A stretch of DNA of 64,000 bases, taken from NCBI GenBank assembly GCA_031363085.1, contig JANLTU010000110.1:1-64000 (forward strand), read 5' to 3'. The translations under genes and the position numbers were made by a program. The notes below the pieces were generated by a model. It did not search any database. It was not told where the DNA came from and saw nothing but the letters and a program-made list of their open reading frames with translations. Source of the stretch: UBA6921 sp031363085 (GTDB lineage Bacteria; Pseudomonadota; Gammaproteobacteria; SG8-11). Position 1 is the stretch's first letter. Every line of letters begins with the position of its first letter. Below, one piece after another: positions 1-11,995 of the stretch.

Positions 1-1
1 A

Positions 2-4569
<4,568 letters not shown>

Positions 4570-4648
4570 GGGTGGTGTGGACGGGACGTATTACCGTCAC
4601 TGCGTTAGGATCGAGTTCGGGTTAGATATCCAAGACTAAGGAGAGAAC

Positions 4649-4989
4649 ATGAAGAACAAATGGTTGTTACTAAATTGCGCTTTAATTTTACGGCATCTGG
4701 GGTATGGGCGGCCGATGTGAATTTTGGCAACACTACGGTTTCGCTTGTTGAGATGCGCTCAGGTGCATGGGGATCTTGGTTGATCATCACCCTGAATGAC
4801 AGTACTGGGGCCAGAATAATGAAATTTTGCGATACGGCACGATTGCGCCGCCGTGCTCGGTATACATTTTTGGGACATCCAAGTCCCAAAACGCCTGCGC
4901 TCGGCGGCGGGTATGCCTGCGGCGGCCCGAGCCGTCCTGCGTCCGTCACGACACGCCACACAGCGGCGCGCCATGACTGCCACAAATGA
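4649..4989 (+). pseudogene. Frameshifted small secreted protein
   Basis: A strong AAGGAGAG ribosome site lies just before ATG 4649, which begins MKNKWLLLNCALIL, the start of a signal peptide. The frame then stops at 4718. Moving to the -1 frame near 4690 continues as TASGVWA-ADVNFGNTTVSL, giving a signal peptide with a good cleavage site (VWA/AD) and a mature region open to 4989. A one-base deletion in the T-rich run at 4681-4690 explains this. No retroviral-type slippery heptamer is in frame. The part after about 4830 is Arg/Pro-rich and may not be original coding sequence. Family unknown. Confidence 0.5.
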
Positions 4990-5014
4990 CTCTACGCCGT
5001 GTCGGTTGCCTTGT

Positions 5015-5083
5015 GTTTTGTCTACACCCGCGCTCACGCGCGGACTCCGACAAAACCCCCGGCTCCTACGGCTACTCGGGGGT
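5015..5083. repeat. GC-rich nested inverted repeats
   Basis: GTTTTGTC at 5015-5022 is answered by GACAAAAC at 5049-5056, and ACCCCCG at 5055-5061 by CGGGGGT at 5077-5083. The segment overlaps the 3' end of the neighbouring minus-strand hypothetical gene and differs in base composition from it. It could be a terminator structure or the edge of an inserted element; no T-tract makes it a clear terminator. Confidence 0.4.
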
Positions 5084-5786
5084 CGTCGCACTTCCTGTGC
5101 TCCTTCTTTGAAACTAACGACTGATGCATCTCATTCACCTGAGCGGTGAGAAGTTTTGCCGCTTGTTCAAGTGTAGCTGCACCATGCCTTACAAGTGCGA
5201 TGCTTAGCTCTTTTGCGACGCTAGCAAAGCGCTCTAGAGTACGCCACTGGTCATGTATTCCTTCAGGTGTTACCCAGAAGCGCACATTGCTTTCGAAATA
5301 GGCGCTCCAGAGCTCAAGGCATTGCGATAGTTGTTGGTTGTAATTTTGAAGCCGGTGCCACGCAAGTACCGTATCGCGCGGAAATTTTGACAGTTGCTCA
5401 GGTGAAAGGCGTGATTGTTTAGCCGACTCAAGCATTGTTGAGAAGAGTCGAGGTATTGCACGCAAACTGGGATCGTTTTGGATCTCCTCAGGTGACCATC
5501 TGTTTAATGCTTCTGCCAGAAACACACTGATCTTGTGGGATGGTCCAAATGCTCCATCAGAACTTATCAATTCTTTGAGCACTTCGTTTGGAACAAAAAT
5601 TTTTATTGTATTTCGGATTACTACCTCCGCTGCAACGAGTTCGCTCACTCGAACAAGATGTATGTATGCGATTTTGCATTCCGCGTCGCGTTGCGATTTT
5701 CTGTACAAGATCAATCGGACCCAGAAGCTTAGCCCCGCCGACAGAAGTGCTCCGATTAAGCCTGAAATTATTGCAACGTATTCCAT
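5034..5786 (-). CDS. Hypothetical membrane-anchored protein
   Basis: A 250-residue protein of unknown function. The N terminus holds one hydrophobic segment (about residues 4-26, IISGLIGALLSAGLSFWVRL), followed by a mostly helical, charged cytoplasmic-looking region; this resembles small phage-defence or accessory proteins with one N-terminal helix, but no known domain is recognised. The gene is clearly lower in G+C than its neighbours, which suggests transfer. The last 20 or so codons run into the GC-rich inverted repeats at 5015-5083, so the native end may have been altered. ATG 5786 is the only good start. Confidence 0.6.
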   Translation of the reverse strand: MEYVAIISGLIGALLSAGLSFWVRLILYRKSQRDAECKIAYIHLVRVSELVAAEVVIRNTIKIFVPNEVLKELISSDGAFGPSHKISVFLAEALNRWSPEEIQNDPSLRAIPRLFSTMLESAKQSRLSPEQLSKFPRDTVLAWHRLQNYNQQLSQCLELWSAYFESNVRFWVTPEGIHDQWRTLERFASVAKELSIALVRHGAATLEQAAKLLTAQVNEMHQSLVSKKEHRKCDDPRVAVGAGGFVGVRA

Positions 5787-5880
5787 GGTGATCTAACTAG
5801 TGCAGTAGGCTGGGTTTATCAACTCAGTCTACAACTCTGGCACCTCGCAATACGACGAAATTCACGCGTGCGCACTCGCA

Positions 5881-6966
5881 TCAGTGCGCGTGATCAGGGC
5901 GCGCGTCCCACGGACAACATTGCGCGTGCGGCATCACGCCCGCGCGGCGTTCGTACCAGTCGCGCGTGTGGTTGACTACGCGCACCGCCGCCAGCATCAC
6001 CGGCACTTCGATCAGCACGCCGACCACGGTGGCGAGCGCCGCGCCGGAATGAAAGCCGAACAACACGATGGCGGTGGCGACCGCGAGTTCGAAAAAGTTG
6101 CTCGCGCCGATCAGTGCGGAGGGACCGGCGACGCAGTGCGGCGAGCGCAGCGCGCGGTTGAGCAGATAGGCGAGTCCAGAGCTGAACAACACCTGGATTA
6201 AAATCGGCACCGCGAGCAGTGCGATGACGCGCGGCTGGCCGATAATGTGTTCGCCCTGGAAACCAAACAGCAACACCAATGTGACCAGCAGTGCGGTCAG
6301 CGACAGCGGTTGTAGCGCCTTGAGCGTGCGTTGCAGGCGTGTCTCACCGTGTGCGTCGCACAGCAACCTGCGGCGCCAGAGGTTGGCAATGACCAGCGGC
6401 ACCACGATGTACAGCAGCACCGACAGCAGCAGCGTGTCCCACGGTACCGTGATCGAGGATAACCCGAGCAACAGTCCGACCAGGGGCGCGAACGCGAAGA
6501 TCATGATCACGTCGTTGAGCGCAACCTGCGACAAGGTGAAATGCGGTTCGCCGTGCGACAGATGGCTCCACACGAACACCATCGCCGTGCACGGCGCGGC
6601 GGCGAGCAGAATCAGCCCGGCGATGTAGGAATCAATCTGCTCCGCCGGCAGCCACGGCCGGAACAGTTCATCGATAAATAGCCACGCCAGCAGCGCCATC
6701 GAAAACGGTTTCACCACCCAGTTCACCAGCAAGGTCACGCCCACGCCGCGCCAGTGGTGCGTAACGCCCTTGAGCGCGTGGAGGTCGATCTTCAGCAGCA
6801 TGGGGATGATCATCAGCCAGATCAGCAGCGCCACCGGCAGATTGATATGGGCGATTTCCAGTGCCCCGATGCGTTGGAAAACCTCCGGCACCCAGGCGCC
6901 GAAGCCGATGCCGGCGAGGATGCACAGCAGCACCCAGAGCGTGAGGTAGCGTTCGAACCGTCCCAT
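5881..6966 (-). CDS. acr3: Arsenite efflux permease, ACR3 family
   Basis: Exports arsenite across the inner membrane using the proton gradient. The 361-residue protein has about ten hydrophobic segments and the family block AAAPCTAMVFVWSHLSHGEP near residues 127-146, whose cysteine is essential in characterised ACR3 proteins. The C terminus ends in a Cys/His-rich tail (HAQCCPWDARPDHAH), which may bind metal. It is the last gene of an arsR-arsC-acr3 operon, which would export the arsenite produced by ArsC. Sometimes named arsB, but it is not the ArsB family. Confidence 0.95.
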   Translation of the reverse strand: MGRFERYLTLWVLLCILAGIGFGAWVPEVFQRIGALEIAHINLPVALLIWLMIIPMLLKIDLHALKGVTHHWRGVGVTLLVNWVVKPFSMALLAWLFIDELFRPWLPAEQIDSYIAGLILLAAAPCTAMVFVWSHLSHGEPHFTLSQVALNDVIMIFAFAPLVGLLLGLSSITVPWDTLLLSVLLYIVVPLVIANLWRRRLLCDAHGETRLQRTLKALQPLSLTALLVTLVLLFGFQGEHIIGQPRVIALLAVPILIQVLFSSGLAYLLNRALRSPHCVAGPSALIGASNFFELAVATAIVLFGFHSGAALATVVGVLIEVPVMLAAVRVVNHTRDWYERRAGVMPHAQCCPWDARPDHAH

Positions 6967-6990
6967 TGCAGTGTCTCCATCTTTGTCGTG

Positions 6991-7018
6991 GTAGGAGCGC
7001 CGCCCGCAGCGCTCCTAC
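6991..7018. repeat. REP-like palindrome between acr3 and arsC
   Basis: GTAGGAGCGC at 6991-7000 pairs with GCGCTCCTAC at 7009-7018. The GTAGGAGC/GCTCCTAC head is shared with the palindrome at 7554-7581 and is typical of repetitive extragenic palindromes of gammaproteobacteria. As RNA it would lie between the arsC and acr3 cistrons. Confidence 0.75.
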
Positions 7019-7025
7019 GTTAAGG

Positions 7026-7532
7026 TCAAGGCGCCGTTTCGTTGGCAACATGAATCGCGCGCGCCGCGTGCTTGATGTCCTGGGCGCTCATGCGCTCCAG
7101 CGGCAGTGCCAGAAATGCGCGCACGCGGCGTTCCAGTTGTTGGTAGGCGATTTCAAACGCAGCGCGACGTGCGGCCAGCGGTTCGACGTGTGTCGGATCG
7201 GGGATTGCCCAGTGCGCGGTGCTCGGATGGCCGGGCCAGATCGGGCAGGGTTCGTTTGCCGCGTTGGCGCAGACCGTAAAAATAAAGTCGAGCCGTGGCG
7301 CGTCGGGTGCGGCGAATTCATCCCAGGACTTGCTGCGCGCATGAGTGACGCGGATGCCGTGTTTTTCCAGTGTTTCCAGCGCAACCGGATTCACCTTGCC
7401 GCCCGGTGCGCTGCCGGCGGAAAACGCGCGCACGCGCCCGGCGCCGAGGTGATTGAACAAGGCTTCACCCAGAATGCTGCGCGCGGAATTGCCGGTGCAC
7501 AGCACCAGCACGTTGAAGATTCGGGTGGTCAT
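7026..7532 (-). CDS. arsC: Arsenate reductase, low-molecular-weight phosphatase type
   Basis: Reduces arsenate to arsenite in the cytoplasm before ACR3 exports it. The 168-residue protein begins with the phosphatase loop LVLCTGNSARS (catalytic Cys about residue 12, Arg about residue 18), followed by the AGSAPGGKVNPVALETLEKHGI block and the DFIFTVCANAANEPCPIWPG region that supplies the further cysteines and the general acid surroundings. This places it with the thioredoxin- or glutaredoxin-linked LMW-PTP type and not with E. coli plasmid ArsC. It is flanked by REP-like palindromes on both sides. Confidence 0.93.
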   Translation of the reverse strand: MTTRIFNVLVLCTGNSARSILGEALFNHLGAGRVRAFSAGSAPGGKVNPVALETLEKHGIRVTHARSKSWDEFAAPDAPRLDFIFTVCANAANEPCPIWPGHPSTAHWAIPDPTHVEPLAARRAAFEIAYQQLERRVRAFLALPLERMSAQDIKHAARAIHVANETAP

Positions 7533-7553
7533 GAGTTGCTTCCTGAAATATTT

Positions 7554-7581
7554 GGTAGGAGCGCCGCCGGCGGCTCCTACC
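7554..7581. repeat. REP-like palindrome between arsC and arsR
   Basis: GGTAGGAGC pairs with GCTCCTACC, with an inner GCCGCC/GGCGGC. It overlaps the arsR stop codon at 7577-7579 and has the same head as the palindrome at 6991-7018. Confidence 0.75.
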
Positions 7582-7924
7582 GTGCACTTTTGGCGCGTCG
7601 CTTACGTGTCGTGCTCGCCGCCGTTTTTGGTAAACACACGCTGCCGCTGCAGCAGTTGTCGGTGAGGTAGGCGATCAGGTCATCCATCACCGGGTAATCC
7701 GCCGCGTAATAGATAAAGCGACTTGCCTGGCGCCCGACAATCAACCCGACGCGGTTTAAGTGCGCCAGATGAAACGACAAGGTGGCCGGGGCAAGGGCGA
7801 GTTGTGCGCCGATGGCGCCGGCGTTGACACCTGCCGGCCCGGCCTGCACCAGCAGGCGAAAAATCGCGAGGCGGGTGGCGTGGCCAAGTGCCGCGAGTTT
7901 GTCCACAGCGCTGCTTGTTTCCAT
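7577..7924 (-). CDS. arsR: ArsR-family arsenic-responsive repressor
   Basis: Winged-helix repressor that releases DNA when arsenite binds. The 115-residue protein has the ArsR/SmtB fold (LAALGHATRLAIFRLLVQAG, helix-turn-helix around residues 36-58 with LAPATLSFHLAHL). The CVCD site of E. coli ArsR is missing; instead Cys91, Cys92 and Cys97 lie in NCCSGSVC near the C terminus, like the C-terminal three-cysteine site of Acidithiobacillus ferrooxidans ArsR. The frame is open upstream to 8239, but ATG 7924 gives the family length. First gene of the operon, divergent from the aminotransferase gene. Confidence 0.92.
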   Translation of the reverse strand: METSSAVDKLAALGHATRLAIFRLLVQAGPAGVNAGAIGAQLALAPATLSFHLAHLNRVGLIVGRQASRFIYYAADYPVMDDLIAYLTDNCCSGSVCLPKTAASTTRKRRAKSAR

Positions 7925-7944
7925 GTTTCGAGTATTATGGAAAC
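7925..7944. promoter_or_regulatory. Candidate ArsR operator
   Basis: GTTTC and GAAAC form an inverted repeat with a 10-base, AT-rich spacer directly before the arsR start codon. Position and shape fit an autoregulatory operator; binding is inferred. Confidence 0.4.
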
Positions 7945-8099
7945 GATCAGGCGAGTCAATGGCTACTTCGCGTATTACTTCGCAGCCGGCGCGCCGGGTG
8001 CTTAAATCAGCCTCCGACACGCAGCGCGTTTGCCCGTAAAAACGCCAGCCTCTATACTCGCGGTTCGTGCATCCACAGCAATTTTCATCGAGGCTTCCC

Positions 8100-9287
8100 A
8101 TGTCGCTTGAGCAGATTCGTTCCTTCAATCCACCGATCCGCACCTTGATGGGCCCCGGTCCGTCCGATGTGCATCCGCGCGTGTTGGCGGCGATGGCGCG
8201 CCCGACCATCGGACATCTTGATCCGGTGTTCGTTAACATGATGGACGAATTAAAGCAGTTGCTGCAGTACGGTTTTCAAACCAAAAACGAGCTGACCATT
8301 CCGGTGTCGGCGCCCGGTTCGGCGGGCATGGAAACCTGTTTTGTGAATCTGGTCGAGCCCGGTGACAAAGTGATCGTGTGCAGCAACGGCGTGTTCGGCG
8401 GACGCATGAAAGAAAATGTCGAACGTTGCGGCGGGGTCGCCGTAATGGTGGAGGCGGAGTGGGGACGTGCGGTCGATCCGCAACGCGTGGAAGAAGCGCT
8501 CAAAAAAAATCCCGACGCGAAAATCGTCGCATTCGTGCACGCCGAAACTTCCACCGGCGCGCAGTCCGACGCCAAAACCATCAGTGCGCTGGCGCGCCAG
8601 TACGGCTGCTTGAGCATTGTCGACGCGGTGACGTCACTGGCCGGCACGCCGTTAAAAGTCGACGACTGGCAACTCGATGCGGTGTACTCGGGTTCGCAGA
8701 AATGTCTGTCGTGCACACCGGGCTTGTCGCCGGTGACGTTCAGCCCACGCGCGGTGGAAAAAATCAAAGCCCGCAAAAGCAAGGTGCAAAGCTGGTTTCT
8801 GGATTTGAATCTGGTGATGGGTTACTGGGGTGGGGCGGTCAAGCGCGCTTATCACCACACCGCGCCGATCAATCCTTTGTACGGCTTGCATGAAGCCTTG
8901 GTCATCATGAAAGACGAAGAGTTGGAAAACTCCTGGGCGCGGCATGCGCGCATGCACGGCGCGTTACGCGCCGGCGTCGAGGCGATGGGCTTGACTTTTT
9001 TAGTGCCGGTCGCCGAACGGCTGCCGCAGCTCAATGCCGTTCGACTGCCCGACGGCGTCGACGAAGCCGCCATCCGCCAGCGGTTGCTGCATGAATTCAA
9101 TCTCGAAATCGGCGCCGGCTTAGGCGCGCTTGCCGGCAAGGTGTGGCGCATCGGGTTGATGGGCTATGCGGCTAATGTCAAGAACGTGCTATTTTGCTTG
9201 AGCGCGCTGGAGGCAACCTTGGCCGATGCGCGTGCACCGATCAAGCGTGGTGTGGCGGTGGATGCGGCGTTGCACGCGTTGCGCTGA
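8100..9287 (+). CDS. Class V PLP-dependent aminotransferase (serine/alanine-glyoxylate type)
   Basis: Likely transfers an amino group between serine or alanine and glyoxylate or pyruvate. The 395-residue protein starts with the family block LMGPGPSDVHPRVLAAMARP, has SAPGSAGMETCFVNLVEPGD for cofactor phosphate binding, the AVTSLAGTPLKVDDW segment with the PLP-contacting Asp shortly before it, and SGSQKCLSCTPG whose lysine would form the Schiff base. The region YHHTAPINPLYGLHEAL is typical of alanine-glyoxylate aminotransferases. ATG 8100 is chosen over an upstream GTG at 8067. Substrate cannot be fixed from sequence. Confidence 0.9.
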   Translation: MSLEQIRSFNPPIRTLMGPGPSDVHPRVLAAMARPTIGHLDPVFVNMMDELKQLLQYGFQTKNELTIPVSAPGSAGMETCFVNLVEPGDKVIVCSNGVFGGRMKENVERCGGVAVMVEAEWGRAVDPQRVEEALKKNPDAKIVAFVHAETSTGAQSDAKTISALARQYGCLSIVDAVTSLAGTPLKVDDWQLDAVYSGSQKCLSCTPGLSPVTFSPRAVEKIKARKSKVQSWFLDLNLVMGYWGGAVKRAYHHTAPINPLYGLHEALVIMKDEELENSWARHARMHGALRAGVEAMGLTFLVPVAERLPQLNAVRLPDGVDEAAIRQRLLHEFNLEIGAGLGALAGKVWRIGLMGYAANVKNVLFCLSALEATLADARAPIKRGVAVDAALHALR

Positions 9288-9506
9288 ATTGCCGACAGGT
9301 TGGTGCTGCGCGTCACCTGAGCGACCTGCCGAATATTTGCTCTTGGCGTGATATTTTTTCGGGGGCGCTCCTACATGCCCGCTCCCGTATTCAAGCGCGT
9401 TTCATTCCTGTGGATAACTCGGCATTAGTGTGTTTGCTGTTTGCCGGTAGTGTTGCCGCGCGATGGAACGACTACGGGCCGCGTGTTGTCACCCATGTGA
9501 GGCTCG

Positions 9507-11933
9507 ATGCAAACAGCGATGTGGGATGATAGAGGCGTGTGCAGTGTGCGGAAGTTTTTTGCAAAATTAATTCCGTGGCTCAGCGCGGTGCTGGGGTGCT
9601 GTGCTGTTGTGACGGTGGTGCCGGGTGCTGTCGCCGCTGTGGCACCGGTAAAAATCGGCGCGCTCGCGTTCATGGATGAAGAATCGACCGCAGAGCGCTG
9701 GGCGCCCATCGCGCACTATTTGAATCGGGTCATTCCCACCCAGCAGTTTTCGGTCGTGCCGCTCACGCTGGACAATATCGACACCGCCATCTTCGGCAGT
9801 GAAGTCGATTTCCTGTTGACCAATCCGGCGTCGTATGCCGATCTGGAATCCGCTTACGGTGTGACGCGTTTGCTGACGGTGCGCAATCGCCATTCCGGCG
9901 GTGCGTCATTTACGCAATTTGGCGCGGTGATTTTTACCCGTGCCGACCGCAGCGACGTGCAAACTCTGGAAGATTTACGTGGCAAATCGTTTGCCGCCGC
10001 GCACGCCAATGCCTTCGGCGGGTGGTGGATGGCATGGCGCGAATTCAAAGCACGCGGTATCGATCCGTACAGCGACTTTAAGCGTCTGGAGTTTATCGGT
10101 CTCCCGCAAGACAAAATCGTTTACGCGGTCAAGAGCGGCAGTGTCGTCGCCGGGACCGTGCGCACCGACGTGCTCGAACGCATGGCGGAGCAGGGCCTGA
10201 TCGAATTGCAAGACTTGCGCGTGTTGAATCCGCAGACCAATGCCGAATTTCCCTTTTTGCACAGCACGCAACTGTATCCGGAATGGCCCTTGGCGCTGGT
10301 GAATCACCGGCTGTCGCGCCTGGCGCAAGAGGTCAGCGTGGCACTGCTGAGCATGCCGGAAGATGCGCCCGAAGCGATCACCGCGCGCATCGCCGGCTGG
10401 ACGGTGCCGTTGGACTACCACAGCGTGCACGACTTGATGCGCGAATTGCGCGTCGGTCCGTACCGGATTTACGGAATGGAAACCTTGCTGGAGATGGTCG
10501 CTCTTTATTGGCGCTGGGTGGTATTCGGAATGTTGCTGTTGTTCGCAAGCGCCAGCGTCACGGTGATGGTGGCGCGCTTGAATCGCCGCTTGCAACGTTC
10601 CGCCCGCGCGCTACAGGCGGAGGTTGCACAACGCACCGAAGCGCAGCGCATCAGCAAGGCACAAGCCAAACGTGTGCGTGCGCTCTACACAGTCGCTTCC
10701 AAAACCGGATTGTCGTACGACGAAGAAATCGTGGAGATTTTGCGTGCCGGTTGTGGCTTGCTCGGGCTCGAAATGGGCAAGGTGGTGCGCATCGATTTAC
10801 CGCGCAACAAGAGCGTCGTGCATGCGGTCCATGCGCCCGACGGCTTCGCGCTGAAGCTGGGCGACATTCTGCCGCTCGACAAAACCTACTGCATTATTCC
10901 TAGTCTTTCCAAGCGGCCGTTTGCGGTCGAGCACGCGGCGCAATCGAAGTGGCGCAATTTGCCGTGCTACACATTTTCCGGCATGGAGTCGTACATCGCC
11001 GCGCCGATCTGGGTGAGCGCAGCGTTTTTCGGCACCGTCAGTTATGCCAGCCGCACTCCGCGTGACACGCCGTTTATCGAAACCGACATGGATTTAGTGC
11101 AACTGATGGGGCGCTGGATCGGCGTCGCTCTGGAGCGGCGCGCGCAGCAACAGGAGGTGGATCAGGCGCGCACCGCAGCCGAACTCGCCAGTCGCAGCAA
11201 GAGCGCTTTTCTTGCGCGCATGAGCCACGAATTGCGTACACCGCTCAACGCGATCATCGGTTACAGTGAGATGCTGATCGAGGATGGCGCCACGCAAACG
11301 CCGCAACAGTGCGCGCACGATCTGGAAAAAATTTGCTCCTCCGGCAAACAACTGCTGGCATTGATCAACGACATTCTCGACTTGTCGAAAATCGAAGCCG
11401 GCAAAATGGTGGTGGTGAGCGCAACATTTAAAGTCAAAGACCTGCTCGACGAGCTGGTTGCGACCATGCAGCCTACGGTTAACAAAAACGGTAATGTGAT
11501 GGAAGTAAAATGCGCCGAGGATGCTGGTGAGATCACTGCCGACATCAGCAAGTTGCGCCAGATCATATTGAATGTATTGAGCAACGCCTGCAAATTCACC
11601 GCAAATGGTTGCATTACCCTGAACGTGGAGCGGCGTTTTGAAAACCTGCGGGAGTGGTTGGTGTTTTCCATCGCCGACACCGGCATCGGTATGAGCGCGA
11701 CACAGTTGGAACGGCTCTTCGAAGATTTTTCGCCAGCCAATGCGGAAACCGTGGGGAAATACGGCGGCACCGGTTTGGGAATGGCGATCAGCAAGAAATT
11801 TTGCACCTTGATGGGCGGCGATATTGACGTGATGAGCGCACCCAAGAAAGGCTCGACCTTCGTGATCCGCCTGCCTGCGAGTCCCGACGCGGTGACTGAA
11901 ACCGCGTTGCCGATTACAGGCAGTGTCGTGTAA
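9507..11933 (+). CDS. PhnD-like/GAF sensor histidine kinase
   Basis: A membrane sensor of 808 residues. A signal-type hydrophobic segment (about 24-46) is followed by a periplasmic PhnD-type phosphonate/phosphite-binding fold (VKIGALAFMDEESTAERWAP onwards to about 310), a transmembrane helix near 330-352, a coiled linker, a GAF domain (about 390-540) and a histidine kinase core: H-box FLARMSHELRTPLNAIIGY near 570, N-box NVLSNACKFT, ADTGIGMS and GTGLGMAIS ATP-binding motifs. No receiver domain or response regulator gene is adjacent, so it is an orphan kinase. It lies just before ppk1 on the same strand, which suggests a link with phosphorus status. Start could also be GTG 9540. Confidence 0.88.
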   Translation: MQTAMWDDRGVCSVRKFFAKLIPWLSAVLGCCAVVTVVPGAVAAVAPVKIGALAFMDEESTAERWAPIAHYLNRVIPTQQFSVVPLTLDNIDTAIFGSEVDFLLTNPASYADLESAYGVTRLLTVRNRHSGGASFTQFGAVIFTRADRSDVQTLEDLRGKSFAAAHANAFGGWWMAWREFKARGIDPYSDFKRLEFIGLPQDKIVYAVKSGSVVAGTVRTDVLERMAEQGLIELQDLRVLNPQTNAEFPFLHSTQLYPEWPLALVNHRLSRLAQEVSVALLSMPEDAPEAITARIAGWTVPLDYHSVHDLMRELRVGPYRIYGMETLLEMVALYWRWVVFGMLLLFASASVTVMVARLNRRLQRSARALQAEVAQRTEAQRISKAQAKRVRALYTVASKTGLSYDEEIVEILRAGCGLLGLEMGKVVRIDLPRNKSVVHAVHAPDGFALKLGDILPLDKTYCIIPSLSKRPFAVEHAAQSKWRNLPCYTFSGMESYIAAPIWVSAAFFGTVSYASRTPRDTPFIETDMDLVQLMGRWIGVALERRAQQQEVDQARTAAELASRSKSAFLARMSHELRTPLNAIIGYSEMLIEDGATQTPQQCAHDLEKICSSGKQLLALINDILDLSKIEAGKMVVVSATFKVKDLLDELVATMQPTVNKNGNVMEVKCAEDAGEITADISKLRQIILNVLSNACKFTANGCITLNVERRFENLREWLVFSIADTGIGMSATQLERLFEDFSPANAETVGKYGGTGLGMAISKKFCTLMGGDIDVMSAPKKGSTFVIRLPASPDAVTETALPITGSVV

Positions 11934-11995
11934 GTTACCGGCGCTGCTGCCGATAGCAACGGTTATCTTGAGCGGTGAATAACCGGCGTTTTGCC

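Noticed and set aside
4681..4695. Programmed -1 frameshift in the small secreted gene
   Set aside because: The in-frame heptamer does not fit X XXY YYZ and no strong downstream stem was seen; a deletion is simpler.
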